A stretch of DNA of 35,873 bases from a virus, in the IMG/VR virus record IMGVR_UViG_3300017917_002785, positions 1 to 35,873 of that record; one strand, 5' to 3'. Shown here one piece after another: positions 22,556 to 30,561 of the stretch. How positions within the stretch are numbered: the first letter of the stretch is position 1; each line of letters begins with the position of its first letter. The translations under genes and the position numbers were made by a program. A model generated the notes under the pieces. That model searched no databases, was not told where the DNA came from, and saw only the letters and a program-made list of their open reading frames with translations.

Positions 22556-23055
22556 AAAAACTAATATTATTTATATTTCTATTCGTTATTAGCTTTCCAA
22601 AAGCACAACTAATAGATCATATAAACCCAATAAAATACTCTTCAGTATATAATTTAATTTTGGAAATTGGAATCGAATTTCCTGATATTGTTTTCGCACA
22701 ATCTATATTGGAATCAGGTCATTATCGCAGTAAGATATTCAAATCAAACAATAACATTTTTGGTATGAGATTACCAAAAAAGAGAGAAACAACCGCGATA
22801 GGTCAAAAAAATGGATATGCTGTTTATGAATTTTGGGAAGATAGTATTGAAGATTATTGGTTTTATCAGGAATTTATATTAAAAAATAAAAAAATGACCC
22901 GTAGTCAATATTTTTCATTTTTAGATAGGACTTATGCCGAGACTCCAGGATATAGTAAAAAATTGAAAAAAATAATTTTGGAATTTAAGGGTATTTTGTA
23001 TGATCCTCCTAAGGATAGAAATGATGGTAACTTAAATAATAATCAATTAACTTAA
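22552..23055 (+). CDS. Secreted N-acetylglucosaminidase-like protein (GH73/FlgJ type)
   Basis: I use ATG 22552 rather than TTG 22546, giving 167 residues. Residues 1-19 are a signal peptide (MKKLILFIFLFVISFPKAQ), so the protein should leave the cytoplasm and act on peptidoglycan. The catalytic motif AQSILESGHYRSK with Glu54, followed by SNNNIFGMR and YAVYEFWEDSIEDY, is that of the glucosaminidase/FlgJ family (GH73), which cuts glycan strands. A signal peptide is unusual for a phage lysin that depends on a holin. The ATG overlaps the smpB stop as ATGA, implying coupled translation. The charged Asn-rich tail has no clear role. Confidence 0.87.
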   Translation: MKKLILFIFLFVISFPKAQLIDHINPIKYSSVYNLILEIGIEFPDIVFAQSILESGHYRSKIFKSNNNIFGMRLPKKRETTAIGQKNGYAVYEFWEDSIEDYWFYQEFILKNKKMTRSQYFSFLDRTYAETPGYSKKLKKIILEFKGILYDPPKDRNDGNLNNNQLT

Positions 23056-23160
23056 TAGTTTGACCATTTCCAAAAATTAACTATACTTATAAAAATACAA
23101 AACAAATATGATTAATTTAGTCCTGATGTATAAACTTTTAACAACTTTTTAAAATATATT

Positions 23161-23190
23161 CCCGTATCCTTACGTTTACGGGATTTTTTA
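23161..23190 (+). terminator. Intrinsic terminator between the glucosaminidase and receptor genes
   Basis: CCCGTA / TACGGG stem with a ten-base loop and a T-rich end. It lies about 30 bases before the receptor ATG. The preceding stretch 23056-23160 shows nothing else that I can support. Confidence 0.7.
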
Positions 23191-23195
23191 TTTAT
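23189..23195 (+). promoter_or_regulatory. TATTTAT promoter-like element upstream of the TonB-dependent receptor
   Basis: TTTATTTATA directly follows the terminator stem and lies 23 bases before the receptor ATG. If active it would put this host-like gene under the same control as the phage genes. Confidence 0.4.
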
Positions 23196-23218
23196 ATAAA
23201 CCAATAAACAAAACAAAC

Positions 23219-26200
23219 ATGAAAAAAACAATCATGATGTCACTTTTATCCTTATTCGTGACAATCGCATCTTTCGGGCAAATTACAACATCCGCCCTGT
23301 CTGGTGTTGTGAAAAATGAAAAAGGAGAAACATTAGTTGGTGCGTCTGTACAAGCGGTTCACCAACCAACAGGTTCTGAGTATCGTGCTAGTACAAACAA
23401 ATCAGGTGGGTATCAAATACCTGCAATTCGTGTTGGGGGACCTTACATCATTTATATTAGTTATGTTGGCTATAAGAAAGCTGAAATAACTGATGTAAAC
23501 ACACTTTTAGGTGTTACAAGTAATATTGATGTTGTATTAGTATCTGAAGTTAAATCTTTATCTGAGGTAACTGTTGTTGGGAACAGAAACAACTCATTTT
23601 CAAAAGATAAAACCGGAGCAACTCAACAATTTGGTAGGAGAGAATTACAAGCAATTCCTATCACAGGTGCTAGAACTATAAACAGCATTACTAAGTACAA
23701 CCCATTTGGTGACGGTTCTTCATTCGGAGCACAAGACTCACGTTTAAATAACTTCACAATTGATGGTTCTCAATTCAATAATGGGTTTGGTCTTGGTTCT
23801 TCGGCTCAAGCAGGTGGTAGAACAGGTTCGACTGCAATTTCTTTAGACGCCCTTGACCAACTTCAAGTTAACGTTGCTCCTTTTGATATTCGTCAAAGTG
23901 GTTTTGTTGGTGCTGGAATTAATGCAGTAACTCGCTCAGGTACAAACAAAGTCGAGGGATCCATTTACCAAACTCAAAGGGATAACACTTCAAGATATGT
24001 TGGTAATAAAGCATATGGAGTTCCTGTAACAGCATCAAAATTTGACGAAAAGGTTTTGGGTTTCAGACTTGGTGCACCGATCATCAAAAATAAGTTATTC
24101 ATCTTTGGTAACTACGAATCATTAGTTAAAACCGAACCAGGTACAACATGGATTTCAGAAGGATCATCTCTTACAGGTTCTCAAATCAGTAGAGTTAAAT
24201 ATTCTGATATGAAATCTCTTTCAGATTTTATGAGAGGCAAATTTGGTTACGAAACGGGATCTTGGGAAGGATACAGCAACGCTAACGAATCAAAAAAATT
24301 CTTGGTTCGTTTAGATTGGAATGTTAATGAAAAACATAAATTAACAGCTCGTTATGTTCACCATAATTCATCTGCAGAGATTAACATTTCAAACTCACAA
24401 TCAGCAGGTGCTGGTAACAGAACAACTCAATTTAACTCAATGTCGTTTAAAAATAGTGGTTATGTTATTACGGATAACACTCGTTCAGGTGTTATTGAAT
24501 TGAATAGCAAATTCTCAAACACTTTACATAACAACTTGATTGTTGGGTATGATAAACAAATTGAGGATAGAGCTTATTTAAGTCAAATGTTTCCAACAAT
24601 TGATATTAGAGAAGGTTCGGCGACTTACACTTCTGTAGGTTTTGACCCATTCACTCCAGGTAACAAATTGGATTATAACACATTACACGTCACAAACAAC
24701 GTTACAAAGTATTTGAATAAACATACTTTAGTTGGAGGTGTTAATGTTGAAAAATATCGTTCTAACAACTTATTTTACCCAGCATCTAATGGTGTTTATG
24801 TTTTCAACAGTTTATCTGATTTCTACACTGCAGCAAATCAGTCACTTACAAACGGTGGTAAACCATCTACATTTGTACCTGCAAGATTCCAATTAAGATA
24901 TTCTGCACTTCCTAATGGTGAAGAACCAATGCAAACATTAAAAGTTACTCGTGTTGATTTTTACGGTCAGGATGAATATCAGGCAACTAAAAACTTAAAA
25001 CTTACTTTTGGTTTAAGAGGTGCACACATATCATTTGATAATACTGCACTTGAGAATAAAGTTGTTAGTAACATGACTTTTACAAATGGTGAAAAGTTTA
25101 ACACTTCAACTTTACCTAAAAATCAACTTTTGTGGGAGCCAAGATTTGGTTTCAATTACAACCACAAAGGTCAGTCTAAGACTCAAGTTAGAGGTGGTAC
25201 AGGTATCTTTACAGGAAGACCTCCTTATGTGTTTATTTCAAACCAAGTGGGTAATAATGGTGTGTTAACAGGGTTTATTGATGTGTCAGGTTCAGCGGCA
25301 ACTCAATACGGTTTCACAGCAAACCCTAACCAATATTTCATCCCTTCAACACCAACATTACCTTCAACATTTGATTTAGCATTTACAGACCCTAATTTCA
25401 AATTCCCTCAAGTTTGGAAAACAAATTTAGCAATTGACCAAAAATTGCCTTATGGGTTTGTTGGTTCTGTAGAAGTGTTATTAAATAAAACATTAAATGC
25501 TATTCATTATTATAATACAAACCAAGAATTACCTATTGGTACTTTAAAAGGTGGTGGTGCATTAATTTCTTCGGTTGATAACAGACAAATATTCGCTAAT
25601 AATGATAACGGTGTAAGAGTTAATGACAACGTATCTATGGGAGCGGTTCTTACCAATAAGAACGGTGCTTATCACAATTCATTAACTATGAAACTTGAAT
25701 ATCCAGCAAAGAAAGGGCTTTGGGGTTCAATCGCTTGGACAACTGCAAGATCTTATGATTTCATGAGTGCGGGTTCAATTGCATCAGGTTCTTGGCAGAG
25801 TGTTAGAACTGTTAACGGTAACAACGATATCAGACTTTCACTTTCTGACAACTTCATGAAAAACAGATTTGTTGGATTGTTAGGTTATAAAATTGAATAC
25901 GGTAAAAAATATGGTGGGGCAACAACAATCACTCTTGGTTATGTTGGTCAACAAAATAATCCATATTCTTATTACGTAGCTGGTGACCTTAATGGTGATA
26001 GAGTTAGAGATAACGAACTTATTTTTGTTCCAGTCAAAGGTTCAGATATTAAATTCCAATCACTAACTGTAGGTGCAAGAGTTTATACAGAAGCAGAACA
26101 ACAATCAGCACTTGATGCATTTATCACACAAGACCCATATCTATCAACAATAAGAGGACAATATGCTGAAAGAAATGGAGGTATTCTTCCATATCTTCAC

Positions 26201-26515
26201 AGATTTGACCTATCAATCGCACAAGATGTCTTTGTTAAAATCGGAGGTGAGAGAAATGCATTTCAAATTCGTTTTGATATTCTTAACTTCGGAAACATGA
26301 TTAACGATAAGTGGGGCGTATCTCAAAGAGCAACCGCTCCCGCACTTCTTAACTTTGTAAGTTATAACACAGCAGGTGAACCTACTTACAGATTGTCAAC
26401 TCAAAAACTTATTGACGGTACAACAATCTTAGCTAAAGATTCCTACCAGAGAAACTCTTCAGTTTTTGATGTTTGGACCGCACAATTAGGTGTTAGATAT
26501 ATCTTTGGTAAATAA
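23219..26515 (+). CDS. Oar-like TonB-dependent outer-membrane receptor
   Basis: A complete 1098-residue outer-membrane protein. A signal peptide (1-20, ending ASFG) is followed by a carboxypeptidase-regulatory-like beta domain (about 24-112: SGVVKNEKGETLVGASVQA, GYQIPAIRVGGPY), a plug domain (about 118-245: EVTVVGNRN, NNFTIDGSQFNNGFG, ALDQLQVNVAPFDIRQSGF, GAGINAVTRSGTN) and a large beta-barrel ending FDVWTAQLGVRYIFGK with the aromatic terminal strand of outer-membrane proteins. This is the Oar-type receptor layout of Bacteroidetes hosts, where such proteins take up polymers or act in adhesion and also serve as phage receptors. The frame is intact with no decay. It uses more AAC and TTC codons than most neighbours, though the capsid and clp genes do so too. 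A phage-borne full receptor is very unusual. Confidence 0.93.
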   Translation: MKKTIMMSLLSLFVTIASFGQITTSALSGVVKNEKGETLVGASVQAVHQPTGSEYRASTNKSGGYQIPAIRVGGPYIIYISYVGYKKAEITDVNTLLGVTSNIDVVLVSEVKSLSEVTVVGNRNNSFSKDKTGATQQFGRRELQAIPITGARTINSITKYNPFGDGSSFGAQDSRLNNFTIDGSQFNNGFGLGSSAQAGGRTGSTAISLDALDQLQVNVAPFDIRQSGFVGAGINAVTRSGTNKVEGSIYQTQRDNTSRYVGNKAYGVPVTASKFDEKVLGFRLGAPIIKNKLFIFGNYESLVKTEPGTTWISEGSSLTGSQISRVKYSDMKSLSDFMRGKFGYETGSWEGYSNANESKKFLVRLDWNVNEKHKLTARYVHHNSSAEINISNSQSAGAGNRTTQFNSMSFKNSGYVITDNTRSGVIELNSKFSNTLHNNLIVGYDKQIEDRAYLSQMFPTIDIREGSATYTSVGFDPFTPGNKLDYNTLHVTNNVTKYLNKHTLVGGVNVEKYRSNNLFYPASNGVYVFNSLSDFYTAANQSLTNGGKPSTFVPARFQLRYSALPNGEEPMQTLKVTRVDFYGQDEYQATKNLKLTFGLRGAHISFDNTALENKVVSNMTFTNGEKFNTSTLPKNQLLWEPRFGFNYNHKGQSKTQVRGGTGIFTGRPPYVFISNQVGNNGVLTGFIDVSGSAATQYGFTANPNQYFIPSTPTLPSTFDLAFTDPNFKFPQVWKTNLAIDQKLPYGFVGSVEVLLNKTLNAIHYYNTNQELPIGTLKGGGALISSVDNRQIFANNDNGVRVNDNVSMGAVLTNKNGAYHNSLTMKLEYPAKKGLWGSIAWTTARSYDFMSAGSIASGSWQSVRTVNGNNDIRLSLSDNFMKNRFVGLLGYKIEYGKKYGGATTITLGYVGQQNNPYSYYVAGDLNGDRVRDNELIFVPVKGSDIKFQSLTVGARVYTEAEQQSALDAFITQDPYLSTIRGQYAERNGGILPYLHRFDLSIAQDVFVKIGGERNAFQIRFDILNFGNMINDKWGVSQRATAPALLNFVSYNTAGEPTYRLSTQKLIDGTTILAKDSYQRNSSVFDVWTAQLGVRYIFGK

Positions 26516-26528
26516 TTTAATGGTAGAA

Positions 26529-26566
26529 TAAAAAAAACTCTCAATAATGTTGAGAGTTTTTTTTAT
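26529..26566. terminator. Bidirectional terminator between the receptor and the second zincin gene
   Basis: AAAAAAACTCTCAA / TTGAGAGTTTTTTT stem with a five-base loop and homopolymer flanks on both sides, lying between two convergent genes. Confidence 0.9.
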
Positions 26567-26575
26567 TAATAACAA

Positions 26576-27310
26576 TTAACTATTTTTTAAATATAGATAT
26601 ACGTATTTCATAAATTTCTTATATTGACCATCATCTAAAACTTGTTTATAAACATTATGTATCCAACTTTTTATATTTTTTTCTTTTCTTAGAAAATTTT
26701 CAATCTCACTATTATCATACCCATTATTGTGTAGGTCATCTATAAGTGATTGAGCATATGCCATAATTTCGGTTTGAGATGCCCAATATTTTTTAGGGTT
26801 ATCGGTCGGAGAAGCATCCAAGACATACCTATCTTTACCCATCTTATTTACTTGTTGTAAATGTATTGATTCGTGTCTCAATATTAATTTTAAAAAATTA
26901 TAAAAATCTTTTTTATTTTCATTAGAATTTATATAATCAAGAAACATTCTTGGAACAACAACCACATTAATTTTATCAATATTTGTATTATATAGTGCGA
27001 ATTTAATGCCACCCATCAACATTAAATTCTTAGGTGCAACAAGTTTTTCTTTTTCATTTGTTAAACTATCGTAATATTCATCAAAATCTGAAAAATGAAT
27101 TTGTGAGCCTTCAAATATTTCATTAACATCATTAAGATTTGATATATTTCCTTGTTCTTCTTTTAATTTTAAAATATATTTGTTAAAATCAAATGGATTT
27201 ATTATTGCCATCTCATTTAAACCTTTTTTTGATAAATTTTTTTGTTCTTTTATGACGGTTTTCACTAAATTAATCAATTCTGATTCCGTCAATCTTACTA
27301 TTTTTAACAT
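26576..27310 (-). CDS. Zincin metallopeptidase with HESIH motif
   Basis: I choose ATG 27310 (MLKIVRLTESELINLVKTVI) over two upstream ATGs (27337, 27322), because a TATTTAT element (27321-27327) ends ten bases before it. The 244-residue product has the zinc motif RHESIHLQQ (His146, Glu147, His150), and QTEIMAYAQ (Glu181) supplies a likely third ligand, so a gluzincin-type peptidase. There is no signal peptide. The first 22 residues form an amphipathic helix ending V-I-K-E, matching the (I/L)-x-E prohead-protease pattern, followed by a Gln/Lys-rich hinge. It is the second zincin in the window with such an N-terminus, but the two share little else. Substrate unknown. Confidence 0.75.
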   Translation of the reverse strand: MLKIVRLTESELINLVKTVIKEQKNLSKKGLNEMAIINPFDFNKYILKLKEEQGNISNLNDVNEIFEGSQIHFSDFDEYYDSLTNEKEKLVAPKNLMLMGGIKFALYNTNIDKINVVVVPRMFLDYINSNENKKDFYNFLKLILRHESIHLQQVNKMGKDRYVLDASPTDNPKKYWASQTEIMAYAQSLIDDLHNNGYDNSEIENFLRKEKNIKSWIHNVYKQVLDDGQYKKFMKYVYLYLKNS

Positions 27311-27376
27311 ATCTTTTACCATAAATATATTTACCATATTGAATAAATTGATTATCCTTATTAAAAAATTAAAACT

Positions 27377-27718
27377 ATGACTATTTTAACAATTATTGGA
27401 TGGGTGTTATCTGTCGGAACTGCATTATTTTTAGGTAAAGGTGCAATCGATAAAATCAGAGGAACTCAAGAAATGGTGGGTAATTTTGCTTACATGAAAT
27501 TGGAGAAATACAGAGTTGCAACAGGTGTTGGCGAGTTAATCGGATCACTTCTTCTTCTTTGTCCAATCTTTTCTCTTTATGGTGCAATCTTAATTGCTTG
27601 TTTTATGAGTGCGGGTGTTGCACTTCATCTTTCACTTATGGGAGGATCTAAAACTCACGTTCCTATGTTAGTAGGGTTAGGGGCTATTTTAGGTTATGTA
27701 TTAACCCATTACAACTAA
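27377..27718 (+). CDS. DoxX-like small membrane protein
   Basis: A 113-residue protein with four predicted membrane helices (about 3-20, 46-65, 66-86, 92-110) and the pattern GKGAIDKIRGTQEMVGNFAYMKL then GVGELIGSLLLL that I associate with DoxX-like proteins (cited in pieces). This family sits in the inner membrane and is of uncertain function; some are linked to redox or antibiotic stress. The gene stands alone between two terminators' reach, convergent to the 74-residue membrane gene. It looks host-derived. Confidence 0.72.
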   Translation: MTILTIIGWVLSVGTALFLGKGAIDKIRGTQEMVGNFAYMKLEKYRVATGVGELIGSLLLLCPIFSLYGAILIACFMSAGVALHLSLMGGSKTHVPMLVGLGAILGYVLTHYN

Positions 27719-27736
27719 ACTTTATATGTTTATTTT

Positions 27737-27768
27737 AAGAAAACCTCACTAATTGGTGAGGTTTTTTG
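27737..27768. terminator. Bidirectional terminator between two membrane-protein genes
   Basis: AAACCTCAC / GTGAGGTTT stem with a six-base loop, A-run before and six T residues after, between convergent genes. Confidence 0.88.
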
Positions 27769-27776
27769 TTATAACT

Positions 27777-28001
27777 TCAATTATTTTTAGCCAATCTGCG
27801 AAAGTAGATATATAACCCAAAGAAAAATCCCGCAATACAATACAAAACGAAGTTCGCTTTCCATAAACTTCCTGTCAGTAATATTAGGGAATATTGAACG
27901 GCATCGAATCCAAAAGGATTGAAGAATAATGCCAACATTAAAAAAATTTGTGATAGATTGTCTTGGAAGGTTCTTTTCCAAGTTTGTATTTTTCCCATCA
28001 T
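27777..28001 (-). CDS. Small two-helix membrane protein
   Basis: A 74-residue protein beginning MMGKIQTWKRTFQDNLSQIF, with two hydrophobic segments (about 18-42 and 48-68), the sequence FFNPFGFDA between them, and a basic end RRLAKNN. No family that I can name. An overlapping frame (27787-28008) is less plausible because this one has the coherent membrane topology. A holin-like role is possible for a small two-span protein but there is no direct support. Confidence 0.6.
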   Translation of the reverse strand: MMGKIQTWKRTFQDNLSQIFLMLALFFNPFGFDAVQYSLILLTGSLWKANFVLYCIAGFFFGLYIYFRRLAKNN

Positions 28002-28042
28002 CGTCCATACCCTACTGTTTAAAATTTATGTCGAAAATTGAC

Positions 28043-28074
28043 TTTGTTGTTTTCATATAAATACCTTATCTTTG
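28043..28074 (+). promoter_or_regulatory. TTTG-N20-TATCTTTG promoter with a leaderless start
   Basis: TTTG at 28043-28046, 20 bases, TATCTTTG at 28067-28074, then four bases and ATG 28079. The -7 box is identical to those of the tmRNA and the M20/M28 peptidase. A start site five to seven bases past the box would fall on the ATG. Confidence 0.75.
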
Positions 28075-28078
28075 CTTA

Positions 28079-28546
28079 ATGGAAAATAAAGATATCGACA
28101 TATTAAAACAAAAACATAAAGAACAGATGGAAATCCACAGGATTGAAAGGGAGAAGTATTTGAAAGAAGTGTGGGAAAACTTAAAACCTTTTAAGGTTCA
28201 TAAAGATATTCCTAATTTGCCGAAAGTTGATGAAAAAACTTGGAAGGAATATTATGTACCAAAATTAATTGGTGCGGGTGCAATACCCAAAAAAGACCTA
28301 ATTGATGGCGAATATTATATTGGAGATCATAGATGTACTCATATTGCAAAATGGAACCAAAAAGAAAATGTTTTTGAATATTGGAAATGGGAATTTTTTC
28401 CTATACTTGACGATTGTAATCATTTTGAGGACGATAATGGTTTTGCCCTTTTTGTTCCAATCGCTATTGGGATCAAAGAAGAGTATGACAAATATGGGTA
28501 TGACACTTGGTTAAAAGAAAAAGAAAATAAGGAAAATGATAAATAA
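28079..28546 (+). CDS. Unknown 155-residue protein
   Basis: A charged protein with an N-terminal coiled helix (MENKDIDILKQKHKEQMEIH) and a folded-looking C-terminal part rich in Trp, Tyr and Phe: DGEYYIGDHRCTHIAKWN, YWKWEFFPILDDCNHFEDD. The His/Cys/Asp-rich middle could bind a metal, but I recognise no family. Its strong promoter suggests early or constitutive expression and a nearly leaderless message. The downstream gene starts within its last 11 bases, so a polycistronic unit begins here and may run to 31085. Confidence 0.7.
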   Translation: MENKDIDILKQKHKEQMEIHRIEREKYLKEVWENLKPFKVHKDIPNLPKVDEKTWKEYYVPKLIGAGAIPKKDLIDGEYYIGDHRCTHIAKWNQKENVFEYWKWEFFPILDDCNHFEDDNGFALFVPIAIGIKEEYDKYGYDTWLKEKENKENDK

Positions 28547-29165
28547 TTTAGAACTAATAAAACCGTTGTTAAACTTCGAAAATGAAGGTGACTTTTACAT
28601 GCTTTATGTTTTAAAGCGTAAGAAAGACCAACCTGAGGGAGAAAGAGATAATCATCAATCTGTTAGAACTATTAAAACATATTGTGTTGATAGTATTCAA
28701 TATCTTGAAAAAATATATGATGAAGTAATTCAACTGTGCGAACTTTTTAAAGCTAGATCTTACATTCATATTCAAAAACAAAACCATAAGGATGTTTCTT
28801 TAGAGATGATGATGACGTTAGCTCAAAAAATTAAAGACGGCCAACATAATCAAAAAAATCTATTTGATTCCGTTGTTGGTCAATTAAAAACACATGAAAA
28901 AAGATGGATTGTTGATGTTGATACAAAAGATGAGAATTCAATGCTAAAAATAATGCATATTATTAATAGCGTTAGACCTTATAAGAACGAACCTAAACTT
29001 ATTAAAGTTATACCAACTAAGAATGGTTATCATTTAGTCACAGAACGGTTTGATGTTATTGAATTTCAAAAATATTTTTTAGGTGGAGATGTTCCTGATA
29101 TTCAAAAGAAAAATCCAACTTTGTTATATTATCCGAACAGTTTAGATGAAACTATTAAAAATTAA
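28536..29165 (+). CDS. Putative archaeo-eukaryotic-primase-like (AEP) protein
   Basis: A 209-residue protein that I tentatively relate to the AEP/PrimPol fold: RWIVDVDTKDE (Asp127, Asp129) resembles the catalytic hhhDhD motif, and PTKNGYHLVTERFDV (His166) resembles the second motif, s-x-H, in correct order and spacing. The N-terminal part is helical with RSYIHIQKQNHKD. It is much smaller than a full primase and lacks a zinc-binding domain, so it might be a minimal domain, an inactive relative or a different RNA/DNA-binding protein. It overlaps the preceding gene by 11 bases and is followed by the CCA-adding enzyme gene. Confidence 0.5.
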   Translation: MINNLELIKPLLNFENEGDFYMLYVLKRKKDQPEGERDNHQSVRTIKTYCVDSIQYLEKIYDEVIQLCELFKARSYIHIQKQNHKDVSLEMMMTLAQKIKDGQHNQKNLFDSVVGQLKTHEKRWIVDVDTKDENSMLKIMHIINSVRPYKNEPKLIKVIPTKNGYHLVTERFDVIEFQKYFLGGDVPDIQKKNPTLLYYPNSLDETIKN

Positions 29166-29225
29166 TAATATGATTAAAGATTTTAAATGGAGGAAAAGTC
29201 GTAAATTTGATGGAAATATAAAAGT

Positions 29226-29954
29226 ATGTTTAAGATTTATAAAGTGGGTGGATGCGTTAGAGATAAACTCTTGGGAATCGAATCAAAAGATATTGATTTC
29301 GTGTTTGTTATTTCTGACTTATCTTCAGTAAAGAGTGTTGATGCGGGATTCCAAATGATGGAATCTTACATGAAAGAAAACGAATACACCATTTTCTTAT
29401 CAACTCCTGACTGCTATACTATCAGAGCCAAATTTCCTAACAACCATAAGTTCAAAGGTATGGTTGCCGATTTTGTGTTGGCAAGAAAAGAGATTGGATA
29501 TTATGAGGGAACTCGTAGACCTATCTTGGAACTCGGAACTCTTCATGATGATTTGATTCGTAGAGATTTTACTTTGAATGCCATGGCTGAGGATGAAGAT
29601 GGAGACATAATTGATTTATTTGGTGGAAAAGAAGATTTAAAAAATAAAGTTCTTAAAACTCCGAGAGATACTAATGAAACTTTTAATGATGACCCATTAA
29701 GGATATTGAGGGCGATTCGTTTCTCAATCACCAAAGGATTTAAAATACCGAGTGACATGCAGGATATTATCTACAACTATAATTATGTGGATAAAATGGG
29801 TGTTGTATCAGGCGAAAGAATCAGAGAAGAACTATTGAAGTGTTTCAAAAAAGACACAAAGGCAACTTTGTCACAATTAATGATGTATCCAAGGTTGTTA
29901 GAATATATTTTTAATAAAACAGGATTGTGGCTGAAACCCACATTTGAACAATAA
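29226..29954 (+). CDS. Minimal class II CCA-adding enzyme / tRNA nucleotidyltransferase
   Basis: A 242-residue protein with the class II head and neck signatures: KVGGCVRDKLLG (Gly8, Gly9, Arg12, Asp13), the metal pair SKDIDFVFV (Asp22, Asp24), RRDFTLNAMAEDEDG, the nucleotide-selection-like region DDPLRILRAIRFS, and a GERIREELLKC neck helix. Bacterial CCA enzymes run to about 400 residues or more; the body and tail domains that grip the tRNA are largely missing, so this is a minimal form. None of the tRNAs here, nor the tmRNA, encodes CCA, so an enzyme adding or repairing CCA makes sense beside them. A poly(A)-polymerase role cannot be ruled out. It is separated from the next gene by one base. 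Confidence 0.85.
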   Translation: MFKIYKVGGCVRDKLLGIESKDIDFVFVISDLSSVKSVDAGFQMMESYMKENEYTIFLSTPDCYTIRAKFPNNHKFKGMVADFVLARKEIGYYEGTRRPILELGTLHDDLIRRDFTLNAMAEDEDGDIIDLFGGKEDLKNKVLKTPRDTNETFNDDPLRILRAIRFSITKGFKIPSDMQDIIYNYNYVDKMGVVSGERIREELLKCFKKDTKATLSQLMMYPRLLEYIFNKTGLWLKPTFEQ

Positions 29955-29955
29955 T

Positions 29956-30561
29956 ATGAAAGTATTTTTTTTAGACCATGATGGTGTAATCTGTTTAAGT
30001 AATAATTGGGGTGGTAGACATAAAAAGCAACGCAAAAATGGATTTACCAAAATAAACGACTTGGAAATGCCCGTTCAATTCAGATTTGATGATTTTGATA
30101 AAAAGGCAGTAAAGATTCTAAATGAAATTATTGAAAAAACAGGATGTGAGATTGTTGTTAGTTCTGATTGGAAAAGATGGGCAAATGTTGAGGAAATGGG
30201 TGAGTATTACTTAATGCAAGGAATTATTAAAAAACCAATTTCTTTTACAAAGAATCTATCTGAAATTGATGTTCCTTCTGATTTCGCATGGTCATCATAT
30301 TATGAGTTAGAACAAACCAGATCTCTTGAAATTAAAGAATATTTGAAGGACCATCCTGAGGTAACTAATTGGGTTGCGGTAGATGACTTAAATATGGGTA
30401 TTCCACAAACACATGAAAGTTGGGGTGAAATGGAGATGGATTGGGGTCTAACCAATTTTGTCTTAACACCAAAAGAAAATGAAGGAATTAAACAAACTGG
30501 AATTAAAGAAAAAATTATAAAATTTTTAAGTGATGATATATCGAACAAGGAAGTTGATTAA
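29956..30561 (+). CDS. HAD-superfamily phosphatase (Swiss-army-knife RNA-repair type)
   Basis: I start at ATG 29956, one base after the preceding stop. The 201-residue protein has HAD motif I FFLDHDGVICL (Asp7, Asp9), motif II EIVVSSDWKRW, and the acidic motif IV WVAVDDLNMG. The layout, in which a FDxxAVxILNxIIExTG(C/A)EIVxSSxW region follows motif I, is that of HAD domains grouped with RNA-repair (SAK) proteins. Such enzymes could remove terminal phosphates from nicked RNA or nucleotides. Located between the CCA enzyme and other enzymes, it may serve tRNA repair, which is inference. It ends with a 29-base overlap with the thioesterase gene. Confidence 0.75.
   Translation: MKVFFLDHDGVICLSNNWGGRHKKQRKNGFTKINDLEMPVQFRFDDFDKKAVKILNEIIEKTGCEIVVSSDWKRWANVEEMGEYYLMQGIIKKPISFTKNLSEIDVPSDFAWSSYYELEQTRSLEIKEYLKDHPEVTNWVAVDDLNMGIPQTHESWGEMEMDWGLTNFVLTPKENEGIKQTGIKEKIIKFLSDDISNKEVD

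Noticed and set aside
27787-28008. Overlapping minus-strand frame in place of the 74-residue membrane protein
   Set aside because: Lacks the two clean membrane segments seen in the 27777-28001 frame and has a less regular composition.
29146-29331. Small plus-strand frame between the AEP-like and CCA-enzyme genes
   Set aside because: Most of it lies within the start of the CCA-adding enzyme in another frame, and the product shows no folded-domain features.
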